Assembly: GCF_001904725.1 (NCBI RefSeq)
Contig: NZ_MRCE01000022.1
Coordinates: forward strand, 24,644 to 88,643
From: Phormidium ambiguum IAM M-71
GTDB lineage: Bacteria; Cyanobacteriota; Cyanobacteriia; Cyanobacteriales; Aerosakkonemataceae
Length of the DNA stretch: 64,000 nucleotides
Direction: 5' to 3'
In this document: positions 34,457-44,740 of the stretch, piece by piece
How the letters are laid out: each line of letters begins with the position of its first letter
How positions within the stretch are numbered: the stretch's first letter is position 1
The notes under the pieces: generated by a model
The model's input: the letters and a program-made list of their open reading frames with translations, nothing else
Databases searched by the model: none
What the model was told of the DNA's origin: nothing
Position numbers and translations under genes: made by a program

Positions 34457-37099
34457 ATGAGCGATCGCACGGCGATACCTAAAGCTAACATGATTGATGC
34501 TACTATTTCTGCCCAAACCTCTGAGACAGAGACTTTTAACTGCACTTGGAGTGGCGAAATTTGTACTATCGATGGAGTAATGTACCTCGAATGTTTGGAT
34601 AAAACGCGCTTTCGTGTCGCACAAAAAGTCTCGGAATGGATGGAAGGAAAGCGCCGTTGGCAAATTATCCCTAGCACTGATTCTACAGGCGAAGTTTCAC
34701 AAGTAACTTTGGTTAGCTCGGAAAATTTAGCTAGTGATGCAGAAACAGCGGATATCTGTCATTTGGTGGGAAGAGTTGTACAGCTTGGTAAACGCAATGC
34801 TTCAGTTCAGTTTAAAATAAAGCGATCGGATCAAAAAACTCTCAAGCTAACTTTAGTTAATTTCCATAATTTTAATCTTAAACTAAGTCAATTGCTAAAA
34901 GTGCAAGCGCAACGAGTGGGAAAAAATTTGCAAATTTTGAGCGCGGTATCTGTTGAGGAAACCCAGGAAAGCAGTGCAGAAAATCAAGTTAAAGATATCT
35001 CAATTTTACCAACAGGAGAAACTTCTAAAAAGTTGCGATCGACTGAATCTCCACCGCCAAATGATGCTGCTTTAACTGCACTTTTTGAGGAAACGCAACA
35101 GTCAGGATGGCAACTTGCGCCAGCAATTAAACGGCGTAATGGTTGGGAGTGGGAAGCAGTTTTGCCAACAACTGGGAAACGCGCCAGAGTTTTGCTTAAA
35201 GGTGAAAAAATTAAAGTTTATGAATATGCTTCAGAGATTAAAGAAATAGTTGAACGAGAAATACAAGTTGACGAACAAGAAAATATAACTAATAGATTAA
35301 TTGTGCGTCCTTTGGGTGCAGCGAAGGGAATTGGTGCTTCTTGTTTTCAAGTATTTATTGGCCCTTATGAAATAGTAATGGATTGTGGAACTCGTCCGAA
35401 AGGTTACGATCCTTTACCAGCATTGGATTATTTAGAAAACCCGAATTTATTGTTAATTACTCACGCACATCAAGATCATATTGGTGCAGTTCCGGTGTTT
35501 CATTCTCTGTTTCCGGGAGTTAGAATGATTTGCACTCCGGGAACGCGAGAAATTGCTCATGTGATGTTACAAGATTGTTTGAAAGTTCAGCAAATGAACG
35601 AAGATTCGCCGGAACTTTTTGATGAAACGGATTTAGAAAGAACTTTGTTTCGGTTAGAAACTAAAGCGATTGGAGAAGATTTTGAACCTTTACCAGGATT
35701 AAAAGTAAGATTTATTAATGCTGGTCATATTGTTGGTGCTGCTTGTATTTATATGCAATATGGCGATCGATCTTTAGTCTACACCGGAGATTACAATACT
35801 ACTTCAAGTCGGACAACGGAAGGTTTGAAATTAGCGGATTTGCCAAAAGCAGATATATTAATTACTGAGTCAACTTACGGCGCAGATAACCATCCTAACC
35901 GGAAAGCTCAAGAAAGTGCTTTACTAGAAGCGATCGCAGAAGTTGTCACCAAAGGCGGTAATGTGTTAGTTCCAGCTTTTGCGCTAGGAAGAGCGCAAGA
36001 AATTATTTTAGCAATTCGCACTTCTGCGGTATTTCATAAGTTAAAAATTCCCATTTTTGTTGATGGGTTAGTAAGAGCAGTTACCGATGTTTTTCGGGAT
36101 AATTTAACTTTACTTCCCCAATCAGTCAAAAATTTCGCCCAACAAAAACAAGAACCTTTCTTCGATCCTAATTCTCCTTCTCCTGTCATCCCCATTACTT
36201 CAACAAAACAACGACCTTTAGCAATGACAAAACCCAGTGTAATTATTGCTAGTTCCGGGATGTTAACGGGTGGCCCTTCAATTTATTATGCTACTACTTT
36301 GTTAGAAAGAGAAAATTCTGCCATTTTCATTTCTGGTTACACAGATGAAGAAAGTCCCGGTCGTTTGTTGCAAAATCTCAACACCGGAGATACGGTAACA
36401 TTAGACGGCAAAGAGTTAAATGTGAGAGCGCAAGTTCGCAAGTTTAATCTAAGTGCTCATGCTGACAAAGTTGGGTTAACACAAGTAATTCATCGGGTAA
36501 ATCCCCAGCATTTAATATTAATTCACGGTTCTCATGAAGCATTACATGAACTATCGCGTGCTGGAGATTTAAAAGAAAAATATTATGTTCATATTCCCTC
36601 AGTTGGTGATGAAATTGTTTATGGACAAGCACCGGAACATTTAAGTGCAAGAAGGTTAGCACAATTTGATTTACCGACAGAGTTTGAAGTAAATATAGAA
36701 GCAGAAGTCGAAGGTGCTTGGATTAGGATACCAGAAGAAATTATCGAAACAGATCCGCGTTGGCAACTGTTAGCTGGAAACGGGATTTTAAAAGCGAAAT
36801 GGGAAGGTTTTCATTTAAAACTTAGTCCGTTAACGCAAAAAGATATTGTGGTGGAAGAAGCGATCGCATCTGGGGAAGATTGTTGTGCAGTATGTAACTT
36901 TTTTCGCGCCGGAAAATGCCAATCTGAAGATAGTCCATTGTTTAGTTTTTCCGTAGATCCTACTAGTAAATGTTTAGAATTTGTCAGGCGAGGTGTAGTA
37001 GTAGAAACTAACATAGAACCCGAAGATGAAGAAGAAATTTTCGCAGAAGAAGACGAAGAAATGGATGATTTTTACTTGCTACCCGAAGATGAAAATTGA
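34457..37099 (+). CDS. Large MBL/beta-CASP metallo-hydrolase (RNase J/CPSF-like)
   Basis: 880 residues. About 1-280 is an unassigned N-terminal region, then a metallo-beta-lactamase domain with LLITHAHQDHIGAVP (about 334), FINAGHIVGAACIYMQY and SLVYTGDYN, followed by beta-CASP features (ILITESTYGADNHPNR, VPAFALGRAQEI, IIASSGMLTGGPSIYY) and FNLSAHADKVGL. This is the catalytic set of RNA-processing nucleases such as RNase J and CPSF73-type enzymes. A Cys cluster (CCAVCNFFRAGKC) and an acidic tail (EEIFAEEDEEMDDF) close the protein. The N-terminal extension and Cys cluster are unlike ordinary RNase J; the substrate is unknown. Confidence 0.87.
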   Translation: MSDRTAIPKANMIDATISAQTSETETFNCTWSGEICTIDGVMYLECLDKTRFRVAQKVSEWMEGKRRWQIIPSTDSTGEVSQVTLVSSENLASDAETADICHLVGRVVQLGKRNASVQFKIKRSDQKTLKLTLVNFHNFNLKLSQLLKVQAQRVGKNLQILSAVSVEETQESSAENQVKDISILPTGETSKKLRSTESPPPNDAALTALFEETQQSGWQLAPAIKRRNGWEWEAVLPTTGKRARVLLKGEKIKVYEYASEIKEIVEREIQVDEQENITNRLIVRPLGAAKGIGASCFQVFIGPYEIVMDCGTRPKGYDPLPALDYLENPNLLLITHAHQDHIGAVPVFHSLFPGVRMICTPGTREIAHVMLQDCLKVQQMNEDSPELFDETDLERTLFRLETKAIGEDFEPLPGLKVRFINAGHIVGAACIYMQYGDRSLVYTGDYNTTSSRTTEGLKLADLPKADILITESTYGADNHPNRKAQESALLEAIAEVVTKGGNVLVPAFALGRAQEIILAIRTSAVFHKLKIPIFVDGLVRAVTDVFRDNLTLLPQSVKNFAQQKQEPFFDPNSPSPVIPITSTKQRPLAMTKPSVIIASSGMLTGGPSIYYATTLLERENSAIFISGYTDEESPGRLLQNLNTGDTVTLDGKELNVRAQVRKFNLSAHADKVGLTQVIHRVNPQHLILIHGSHEALHELSRAGDLKEKYYVHIPSVGDEIVYGQAPEHLSARRLAQFDLPTEFEVNIEAEVEGAWIRIPEEIIETDPRWQLLAGNGILKAKWEGFHLKLSPLTQKDIVVEEAIASGEDCCAVCNFFRAGKCQSEDSPLFSFSVDPTSKCLEFVRRGVVVETNIEPEDEEEIFAEEDEEMDDFYLLPEDEN

Positions 37100-37120
37100 A
37101 ACTTCATAGAGATAAAACTC

Positions 37121-37152
37121 TCCTCTTCTCTCTGCGTTCTCTGCGTCTGGAG
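37121..37152. repeat. CTCTGCGTTCTCTGCGTC dispersed repeat
   Basis: A shortened plus-orientation copy of the repeat at 62272-62306, between convergent genes. Confidence 0.55.
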
Positions 37153-37180
37153 CGGTTTCAATTTAATTTGAGGTGCAAAA

Positions 37181-37513
37181 CTAACCAACCGCAAAATCTG
37201 TATATTGACGCATAACAGGTGGATCTAAACCTAAAACAATATCCTGCTTTGGTACACCAAGTTCAACTAATTTATTAGCTATACCAACCTCAGTTCCATC
37301 CTGCTGTATCCAAATTTTACCATTAATAATATCTAAGTGAAGTACAACACCATAAACCCGTTTTGATCCTTGCCAACCTACATAAACAAGCTGATAACGA
37401 TCGCGTTCAGTATCAAAAATTGTTTCCGCTTTAATGCGATCGTCCCAGACTAATTTAGAATGTTCAGTCAGCAACTCTTGGATATATTTTCGATAGGTTT
37501 CTAAGGTTGCCAT
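37181..37513 (-). CDS. xisI: XisI-family protein
   Basis: 110 residues. YRKYIQELLTEHSKLVWDD, YQLVYVGWQGSKRVYGVVLH (in part), IWIQQDGTEVGIANKLVELG and the closing YTDFAVG match the XisI family. With XisH and XisF it is required for excision of the fdxN element in Anabaena PCC 7120, but xisHI pairs occur in many cyanobacteria without that element. Its start lies inside the end of xisH (13-base overlap), so the pair is translationally coupled. The molecular role is unresolved. Confidence 0.93.
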   Translation of the reverse strand: MATLETYRKYIQELLTEHSKLVWDDRIKAETIFDTERDRYQLVYVGWQGSKRVYGVVLHLDIINGKIWIQQDGTEVGIANKLVELGVPKQDIVLGLDPPVMRQYTDFAVG

Positions 37514-37917
37514 CGTTCAATTACCTCCTGTTCAGTATCGTAACTTAATATATACAGTTTATTTTGTTGAACAACTTCTTGGATAAACGGTGCAAGGAAG
37601 AATTGCTCATAAATATTATTAGGTACTGCTAAATAAAGAATTCGCTCTTTTTCTTGAATTAATAACGCAGCACGATAAGCAATAAATTGTCCTAAAGCTC
37701 CATAAAATTCAGAAATTTTAGATGGACTAAGAAAACTTTTAATTTCAACTGCAATTCTTCGTTCGCCTTTTTCCGCCGCAATTACTTTTTCTGCACCTAA
37801 ATCAATTGCCAAAGCAAAACTACCTGCTTGCAGAGGATAAGGATCGTGAGTAATTAACCATCCATCTTTTTGGAGTGCAGTTTTAACAACTGTGTGAAAA
37901 GCATCTTTAGCAGACAT
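37501..37917 (-). CDS. xisH: XisH-family protein
   Basis: 138 residues from the ATG at 37917 (MSAKDAFHTVVKTALQKDG); the frame is open for 62 more codons upstream, but that part overlaps the divergent dehydrogenase gene and is non-homologous. Motifs AIDLGAEKVIAAEKGERRIA and VEIKSFLSPSKISEFYGALG carry the Asp and Glu-x-Lys pattern of a restriction-endonuclease-like fold, and LAVPNNIYEQFF follows. It overlaps xisI by 13 bases. Confidence 0.93.
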   Translation of the reverse strand: MSAKDAFHTVVKTALQKDGWLITHDPYPLQAGSFALAIDLGAEKVIAAEKGERRIAVEIKSFLSPSKISEFYGALGQFIAYRAALLIQEKERILYLAVPNNIYEQFFLAPFIQEVVQQNKLYILSYDTEQEVIERWQP

Positions 37918-38064
37918 AGTTATTTTTATTTTACAACTATCTGGAAAAAGGGTTGAGCAGGCGTACCAAACTAAAAGTTTAAAATTTCTCGAAAGTTTGC
38001 CATAATTAATTGAGATTAATACAAAGTCTAATATTATTAAACCATCAGGGAAACGGAAGAACTC

Positions 38065-39174
38065 ATGAAAGTAAAAGCAGCAGTTGCCTACAGTGCCAAA
38101 CAACCTTTAAGCATTGAAATGGTAGATTTAGAAGGGCCAAAAGAAGGGGAAGTTTTGGTAGAAATTAAAGCAAGTGGAGTATGCCATACTGATGCTTTTA
38201 CTCTTTCCGGGGCTGATCCAGAAGGACTTTTTCCGACTATTTTAGGGCATGAAGGCGCAGGAATTGTCGTGGAAGTAGGATCGGGGGTGAAAAGTTTACA
38301 AAAAGGCGATCGCGTTATTCCCCTTTATGTACCCGAATGTCGCCATTGCAAATTTTGCCTTTCCGGTAAAACAAACCTTTGTCAAGCTATTAGAGAAACT
38401 CAAGGAAAAGGCGTAATGCCAGATGGTAGCAGTCGCTTTTATTTAAATGGCAAAATGCTGCATCATTATATGGGAACTTCCACTTTTGCTAATTACACAG
38501 TAGTCCCCGAAATTGCTTTAGCAAAAATTCGGGAAGATGCACCTTTAGAAAAAGTTTGTTTATTAGGATGTGGCATTACAACTGGAATTGGTGCAGTAAT
38601 TAATACAGCAAAAGTTCAAGTTGGAGATAATGTTGTAGTTTTCGGTTTAGGTGGAGTTGGATTAAGTGTAATTCAAGGAGCAAAATTAGCTGGTGCAAAC
38701 ATGATTATTGGGGTAGATATTAACCCGAATAAAAAAGCATTAGGCGAAAAATTAGGTATGACTCATTTTGTCAATCCTAAAGAAGTAGAAGGCGATTTAG
38801 TTCCCTATTTAGTAAACTTAACTAATGGCGGTGCGGACTTTAGTTTTGAGTGTATTGGCAATGTAAATATCATGCGTCAAGCATTAGAATGCTGTCACAA
38901 AGGTTGGGGAACTTGTGTAATTGTTGGCGTTGCTGGCGCTGGTGAAGAAATTTCAACCCGTCCCTTTCAATTAGTTACTGGACGCACTTGGAAAGGTACA
39001 GCTTTTGGTGGTGCAAAAGGACGCAGAGATTTACCCAAAATTGTTGATTGGTATATGGAAGGTAAAATAAATATAGATGATTTAATTACCGAATTCATGC
39101 CGATTGAAGATATTAACAAAGCTTTTGATTTAATGCACGCTGGGAAATCAATTCGGAGTGTGGTTACCTTTTAG
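38065..39174 (+). CDS. frmA: S-(hydroxymethyl)glutathione dehydrogenase / class III alcohol dehydrogenase
   Basis: 369 residues. It oxidises the glutathione adduct of formaldehyde with NAD. Catalytic zinc ligands appear in [25 protein letters not shown] and [11 protein letters not shown]; the structural zinc site is [17 protein letters not shown]; the NAD fold is [25 protein letters not shown]-type class III features are present ([15 protein letters not shown]). The next gene, 43 bases on, encodes an MBL-fold hydrolase, suggesting a joint glutathione-linked detoxification unit. Confidence 0.95.
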   Translation: MKVKAAVAYSAKQPLSIEMVDLEGPKEGEVLVEIKASGVCHTDAFTLSGADPEGLFPTILGHEGAGIVVEVGSGVKSLQKGDRVIPLYVPECRHCKFCLSGKTNLCQAIRETQGKGVMPDGSSRFYLNGKMLHHYMGTSTFANYTVVPEIALAKIREDAPLEKVCLLGCGITTGIGAVINTAKVQVGDNVVVFGLGGVGLSVIQGAKLAGANMIIGVDINPNKKALGEKLGMTHFVNPKEVEGDLVPYLVNLTNGGADFSFECIGNVNIMRQALECCHKGWGTCVIVGVAGAGEEISTRPFQLVTGRTWKGTAFGGAKGRRDLPKIVDWYMEGKINIDDLITEFMPIEDINKAFDLMHAGKSIRSVVTF

Positions 39175-39181
39175 ATGCCAT

Positions 39182-39204
39182 GACAGGTAGGATGCCTGTC
39201 CTAC
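39182..39204. repeat. Overlapping double hairpin (GACAGG/CCTGTC and GTAGGA/TCCTAC)
   Basis: Within 23 bases, GACAGG pairs with CCTGTC and GTAGGA pairs with TCCTAC; the two stems share bases and exclude each other. Similar GTAGGACAGGCATCC sequences are common cyanobacterial dispersed repeats. It separates the dehydrogenase from the MBL-hydrolase gene. Confidence 0.5.
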
Positions 39205-39217
39205 AAGAAGAAAACAA

Positions 39218-39928
39218 ATGACAAATAACAAAATGACTGAATCAGGAATTTTTGTACATCAATTTGAACTTGGGCCTTGGGATAATTTTATCTACTTGAT
39301 TGGCGATCGCGCAACTCGTACCTGTGCGGTAGTCGATCCCGCTTGGGACGCACCCACAATATTAGCAGAAGCGGAAAAATTGGATGTAAAAATTACTCAC
39401 ATTCTCTGCACTCACAGTCACTTCGATCATGTTAATCGAGTCAACGAAATATTAGAAGCTACTGACGCACCAGTTCACATGATGGGAGAAGAAATAGATT
39501 TTTCTGGGTTTAAATGTGAAAACTTAGTGCGTCATTCTCCTGGCGATAGTTTAACCATTGGTCAACATTTAGAAATTACCATGATGCACACCCCCGGACA
39601 TACACCCGGATGCACAAGTTATCGAATTCCTGATGCTTTAGTCACCGGAGATACACTGTTTATCAATGGTTGTGGACGCTGTGATTTTGTTGGCGGAAAT
39701 CCCGAAACAATGTTTTACACATTACAAGATTTAGTGCGAAAATTACCCCCAGAAACCACCATGTACCCAGGTCATAATTACGGCGACAAACCAACAGCAA
39801 CCTTAGATATGCAATTGCAAACAAATCCCTATTTACTCTTACCAACAGTCGAAGATTTTGTCAATCACAGAATGCAAGGAAAAACCCCAAATACACCCCT
39901 TCCCCCCGAACCAAAATGGCATCCTTAA
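39218..39928 (+). CDS. MBL-fold hydrolase, glyoxalase II / persulfide dioxygenase (ETHE1)-like
   Basis: 236 residues; a second ATG five codons in is an alternative start. The metal motif is THSHFDHVNR (HxHxDH), with HTPGHTPGCTSYR, VTGDTLFINGCGRCDF and YPGHNYGDK giving the remaining ligands. GCGRCDF resembles the GCGRTDF segment of ETHE1-type persulfide dioxygenases more than classical GloB, so either glutathione thioester hydrolysis or persulfide oxidation is possible. Position after the glutathione-dependent dehydrogenase supports a glutathione-linked substrate. Confidence 0.85.
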   Translation: MTNNKMTESGIFVHQFELGPWDNFIYLIGDRATRTCAVVDPAWDAPTILAEAEKLDVKITHILCTHSHFDHVNRVNEILEATDAPVHMMGEEIDFSGFKCENLVRHSPGDSLTIGQHLEITMMHTPGHTPGCTSYRIPDALVTGDTLFINGCGRCDFVGGNPETMFYTLQDLVRKLPPETTMYPGHNYGDKPTATLDMQLQTNPYLLLPTVEDFVNHRMQGKTPNTPLPPEPKWHP

Positions 39929-39930
39929 AA

Positions 39931-40037
39931 TCTCTCTTTCTTCTTGCTCTTCTCTTCGCGCTCTTTGCGGTTCAAAAAAATCTTCTTATTAAAACGCAAA
40001 GAACGCAAAGGACGCTAAGAAAGAGAAGAAAGAGAAG
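39931..40037. repeat. Long imperfect inverted repeat, pyrimidine/purine-rich
   Basis: A left arm (CTCTTTCTTCTTGCTCTTCTC... CTCTTTGCGGTT) and a right arm (AACGCAAAGAACGCAAAGG... AAGAGAAGAAAGAGAAG) are roughly reverse complements around AAAAAAATCTTCTTATT. Two copies of a dispersed repeat in opposite orientation would produce this. It could fold as a large terminator for the preceding gene. Confidence 0.6.
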
Positions 40038-40079
40038 TTTTGCTAATTCATTTAAGATTACTATTAAGTAGAGGGGAAA

Positions 40080-41579
40080 ATGCAAGAATCACAGCGTCAA
40101 AGATCGTTGCAAGCGTTAGAACAATTTCTCGCCACTCCCTTAGCAAGTTTACTGCAAAAAGATAATGCTATAAAAGCGGAATCTAAAACCTTAGATTTGT
40201 TTCATTCCGTCGCTGCTACCGTTCCCGCTTACCAAGCGTTTTTAAAAGCACAAAATATTAACCCAGAAACTATTCAAACTTTAGCTGATTTCTCCCAATT
40301 GCCGCAAGTTACTAAAGAGAATTATTTGAAAGTTTACTCGTTAGCTCAATTATGTAAAGATGGAAAAGTGGAAAGTTGCGATTTAATTGCTGCATCCTCT
40401 GGTTCTACTGGTAAACCAACTTTTTGGCCAAGATTTTTCAGCGATGAGTTAGCAATTACTATTCGGTTTGAACAAATTTTTCATGATAGCTTTTTCGCTG
40501 ATACTCGGCGGACTTTAGCGGTTGTTTGTTTTACTTTGGGAACTTGGGTAGGCGGTTTATTTACGACTAATTGTTGTCGCTATCTTGCTAGTAAAGGTTA
40601 TCCAATTACGGTAATCGCACCGGGAAATAATAAGGAAGAGATTTTCCGAGTTGTGCAAGAGTTGGGAGGTGCTTTTGAACAGGTGGTTTTGTTAGGATAT
40701 CCACCATTTATTAAAGATGTTGTTGATACGGGAATTGCACGGGGAGTTGAATGGCAGAAATTTAATATTAAAATGGTGTTTGCGGGGGAAGTTTTTAGTG
40801 AGGAATGGCGGAGTTTAGTTGGGGAAAGAGTTGGAGCGACTAATTTTTGCTATGACTCTGCGGCACTTTATGGAACTGCTGATGCGGGTGTTTTGGGAAA
40901 TGAAACTCCTTTGAGTATTTGCATTCGTCGTTGGTTGGCAAATCATCCCGAAGCAGCAAAAAGTTTATTTGGAGAATCGCGTTTACCAACTTTGGTACAA
41001 TACGATCCTTTAAGTCGGTTTTTTGAAGTCGAAAATGGGCAATTGTTGTTTTCTGGTGATAATGGAGTTCCTTTAATTAGATACAACATTTTGGATACTG
41101 GTGGGATAATTCCTTATGAGGAAATGTTGAGATTTTTGGCAGAATATGGTTTCGATCCGTTAACTGCTTTGACGCAGGAAAGAGGAGTTCGGGAGTTACC
41201 TTTTGTTTATGTTTTTGGCCGATCGAATTTTACAGTTTCCTATTTTGGGGCTAATATTTACCCGGAAAATGTTACGGTTGGATTAGAACAACCTGTAATT
41301 AAAGAATGGGTGACAGGGAAGTTTGTTTTGCAAGTGAAAGAAGATACAGATCAAAATAAATTCCTTTCAATTGTGGTAGAGTTAGCCCCAGGAATTGAAG
41401 CTAGTGAAGAGAAGAAATTGGCGATCGCCAATTCCATTCTCTCCCAACTGCAACGACTCAACAGCGAATTTGCTAACTACGTTCCTCAAACATATCAAAC
41501 CCCCCAAATCACACTCACTCCCACCGGAGATCCTGAGTATTTCCCCATAGGTGTTAAGCATCGCTACTCCAGAAAATGA
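40080..41579 (+). CDS. PaaK-like adenylate-forming enzyme (phenylacetate-CoA ligase family)
   Basis: 499 residues. AASSGSTGKPTFWPRF is the ATP-binding P-loop; LAVVCFTLGTWVGGLF and MVFAGEVFSEEWR are typical of the PaaK branch; DTGG and YVFGRSNFTVSYFGANIYPE mark the adenylation core and hinge. The C-terminal domain is shorter than in acyl-CoA synthetases. It should activate an aromatic or other carboxylic acid through an adenylate; the substrate and acceptor are unknown. Not in a visible biosynthetic cluster. Confidence 0.85.
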   Translation: MQESQRQRSLQALEQFLATPLASLLQKDNAIKAESKTLDLFHSVAATVPAYQAFLKAQNINPETIQTLADFSQLPQVTKENYLKVYSLAQLCKDGKVESCDLIAASSGSTGKPTFWPRFFSDELAITIRFEQIFHDSFFADTRRTLAVVCFTLGTWVGGLFTTNCCRYLASKGYPITVIAPGNNKEEIFRVVQELGGAFEQVVLLGYPPFIKDVVDTGIARGVEWQKFNIKMVFAGEVFSEEWRSLVGERVGATNFCYDSAALYGTADAGVLGNETPLSICIRRWLANHPEAAKSLFGESRLPTLVQYDPLSRFFEVENGQLLFSGDNGVPLIRYNILDTGGIIPYEEMLRFLAEYGFDPLTALTQERGVRELPFVYVFGRSNFTVSYFGANIYPENVTVGLEQPVIKEWVTGKFVLQVKEDTDQNKFLSIVVELAPGIEASEEKKLAIANSILSQLQRLNSEFANYVPQTYQTPQITLTPTGDPEYFPIGVKHRYSRK

Positions 41580-41584
41580 AAAAA

Positions 41585-41603
41585 GGCAGAAAATATTTCT
41601 GCC
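41585..41603. terminator. Bidirectional terminator-like hairpin
   Basis: Perfect 8-bp stem GGCAGAAA / TTTCTGCC with a 3-base loop between convergent genes (stops at 41579 and 41618), followed by CTATTTATA on the plus strand and TTTTCATTTTC on the minus strand. Confidence 0.65.
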
Positions 41604-41617
41604 CTATTTATACTAGT

Positions 41618-42064
41618 TTAAGAAGCAGAACCTTCGGCACTCTTCAAAACTTCAATATTATCTTCCTCAGCAGCTATTCTCGCTTCGATCGCTTCCAGAA
41701 CAGCTACCTCTGCTTCTTCCGCAGCCGCAGCAGCAAGTAAGATAGCTGCGATCGCATATTCTTCCGCTTCTTCAGCACGTTTTAGCAGCTTATCTTTCGC
41801 CCTTTGTGTTCTCCATTCCGCCACCTCAGTTTCAATTTCCGTCTTCTTCGCCTCAATCCGTTGAGCTATTTTCTCCTTCGCAGTGCTAATTTCCTGCTTT
41901 TTGGTTTCTAACTTGGCTTTTGCCGCTTCTAGCTTCTCTTTAATAGTCGATTCTGCTTCCTTAGAAGCCGTATTCAGTTTGTCCTTAACCTGAAGTAACT
42001 GGTTTTCAATTCCAATCAGCTGTACTTTTAGATCGTCACAGAATTTTTCAATTTTTTCGCTCAT
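41618..42064 (-). CDS. Ala/Glu/Lys-rich coiled-coil protein
   Basis: 148 residues, nearly all helical coiled coil (EKLEAAKAKLETKKQEISTA, KRAEEAEEYAIAAILLAAAA). No membrane or signal segment. GGAG lies directly against a first ATG but six bases before a second ATG two codons in; the second (42064) has normal spacing and is chosen. Function unknown; a structural or phycobilisome/carboxysome-like role cannot be claimed. Confidence 0.72.
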   Translation of the reverse strand: MSEKIEKFCDDLKVQLIGIENQLLQVKDKLNTASKEAESTIKEKLEAAKAKLETKKQEISTAKEKIAQRIEAKKTEIETEVAEWRTQRAKDKLLKRAEEAEEYAIAAILLAAAAAEEAEVAVLEAIEARIAAEEDNIEVLKSAEGSAS

Positions 42065-42070
42065 CACCAT

Positions 42071-43434
<1,364 letters not shown>

Positions 43435-43482
43435 AGGCAGGGGGGCAGGGGTGCAGAGGTGCAGGGGGGCAGAGAGTAAAAA

Positions 43483-43604
43483 ATTCCCCTTTCCCTTTTC
43501 CCCTTTCCCCCTTTCCCCTTTCCCCTTTTCCCTTTTCCCCCTTTCCCCTTTTCCCCTTTCCCCCCTTTTCCCTTTTCCCCTTTTTCCCCTTTTTCCCCTT
43601 TCCC
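43483..43604. repeat. C/T-rich low-complexity tract
   Basis: About 120 bases of CCCTTTTCC-type runs between gap and the dehydrogenase gene. The frame stays open through it, giving a spurious Phe/Pro/Leu/Ser extension. Purine/pyrimidine asymmetry could favour triplex or slipped structures. Similar shorter tracts are at 44634-44690 and 53360-53394. Confidence 0.8.
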
Positions 43605-43612
43605 CAATCATC

Positions 43613-44626
43613 ATGAGAGTAGCAGTTTTTAGCACTAAACCTTACGATCGCCGTTTCCTCGAAGCTGCCAATGCCAAACATGGCCATGAATTAGAGTTTT
43701 TTACAGCTGAATTTAATGCTTATACTGCTCCTTTGGCAGCAGATTTTCCAGCAGTTTGTATATTCGTAAATGACAATGCTGATGCTAAAGCTTTAAAAAT
43801 ACTTGCTTCACGCGGCACTAAATTATTAGCCCTCCGTTCTGCGGGTTTTAATCATGTAGATTTACAAACAGCAGCAGATTTAGGAATTACGGTTTTGCGC
43901 GTTCCAGCATATTCACCTTATGCAGTTGCAGAACACGCTGTCGGGTTAATTTTAACTTTAAATCGCAAAATTCATCGGGCTTTTAACCGCGTTCGGGAAG
44001 GCAATTTTGCTTTGGAAGGATTGATGGGTTTCGATCTTCATGGTCGCACGGTTGGCGTGATTGGTACGGGGAAAATAGGCCAAATTTTTGGCAATTTAAT
44101 GAAGGGTTTTGGTTGTCAAATTTTGGCTTACGATCTATATCCTAATGCTGATTATGCTGCCTCTGGTGCGAAATATGTAGATTTACCTGAGTTGTTTGCT
44201 AATTCGGATATTATTTCTCTACATTGCCCGTTAACTCCTGAAACTCATCACTTAATTAATGAACAGGCGATCGCGCAAATGAAAGAGGGACTAATGCTCA
44301 TTAATACCAGTCGCGGTGCATTAGTTAACACCGAAGCAGTAATCGCTGGATTAAAATCTGGGAAAATTGGTTACTTGGGTTTGGATGTTTACGAACAAGA
44401 AGAAAACTTATTTTTTGAAGACCTTTCTACTGAAATTATTCAAGATGATGTTTTCCAGAGATTGTTAACTTTTCCCAATGTAATTGTTACTGGACACCAA
44501 GCATTTTTCACCGAAGATGCAGTGCGAAATATCTGTGAAACAACTTTACAGAATGTCAGCGATTTTGCCAAAGGTATTACTTCTCAAAATGAAGTTAAAG
44601 CCCCGCAAAAAGTAGCTGCTAGTTAG
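43613..44626 (+). CDS. D-2-hydroxyacid dehydrogenase, D-lactate dehydrogenase-like
   Basis: 337 residues from the ATG at 43613; a longer reading starting at 43382 runs through the C/T tract and inside gap and is rejected. NAD site [16 protein letters not shown]; catalytic Arg in [12 protein letters not shown], Glu in the [11 protein letters not shown] loop region and His in [12 protein letters not shown]. The enzyme reduces pyruvate to D-lactate with NADH in fermentation. Downstream of a glycolytic gap gene, which makes co-function plausible. Confidence 0.92.
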   Translation: MRVAVFSTKPYDRRFLEAANAKHGHELEFFTAEFNAYTAPLAADFPAVCIFVNDNADAKALKILASRGTKLLALRSAGFNHVDLQTAADLGITVLRVPAYSPYAVAEHAVGLILTLNRKIHRAFNRVREGNFALEGLMGFDLHGRTVGVIGTGKIGQIFGNLMKGFGCQILAYDLYPNADYAASGAKYVDLPELFANSDIISLHCPLTPETHHLINEQAIAQMKEGLMLINTSRGALVNTEAVIAGLKSGKIGYLGLDVYEQEENLFFEDLSTEIIQDDVFQRLLTFPNVIVTGHQAFFTEDAVRNICETTLQNVSDFAKGITSQNEVKAPQKVAAS

Positions 44627-44633
44627 GGACTGG

Positions 44634-44738
44634 GGAAGTGGGGAAAAAAGGGGAAAAGGGGAAAAGGGGAAAAGGGGAAAAGGGAATTTTACCTTCTGCC
44701 TTCTGCCTTCTGCCTTCTGCCTTCTGCCTTCTGCCTTC
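44634..44738. repeat. GGGGAAAA tract and (CTTCTGC)6 STRR
   Basis: A run of GGGGAAAA octamers (44634-44688) is followed by about six CTTCTGC heptamers (44692-44738) between convergent genes; the STRR ends at the stop of the hybrid kinase gene. Confidence 0.85.
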
Positions 44739-44740
44739 AA

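Noticed and set aside
37918-38103. 62-codon upstream extension of xisH
   Set aside because: It covers the divergent frmA promoter and start and does not resemble XisH; the ATG at 37917 gives the usual family start.
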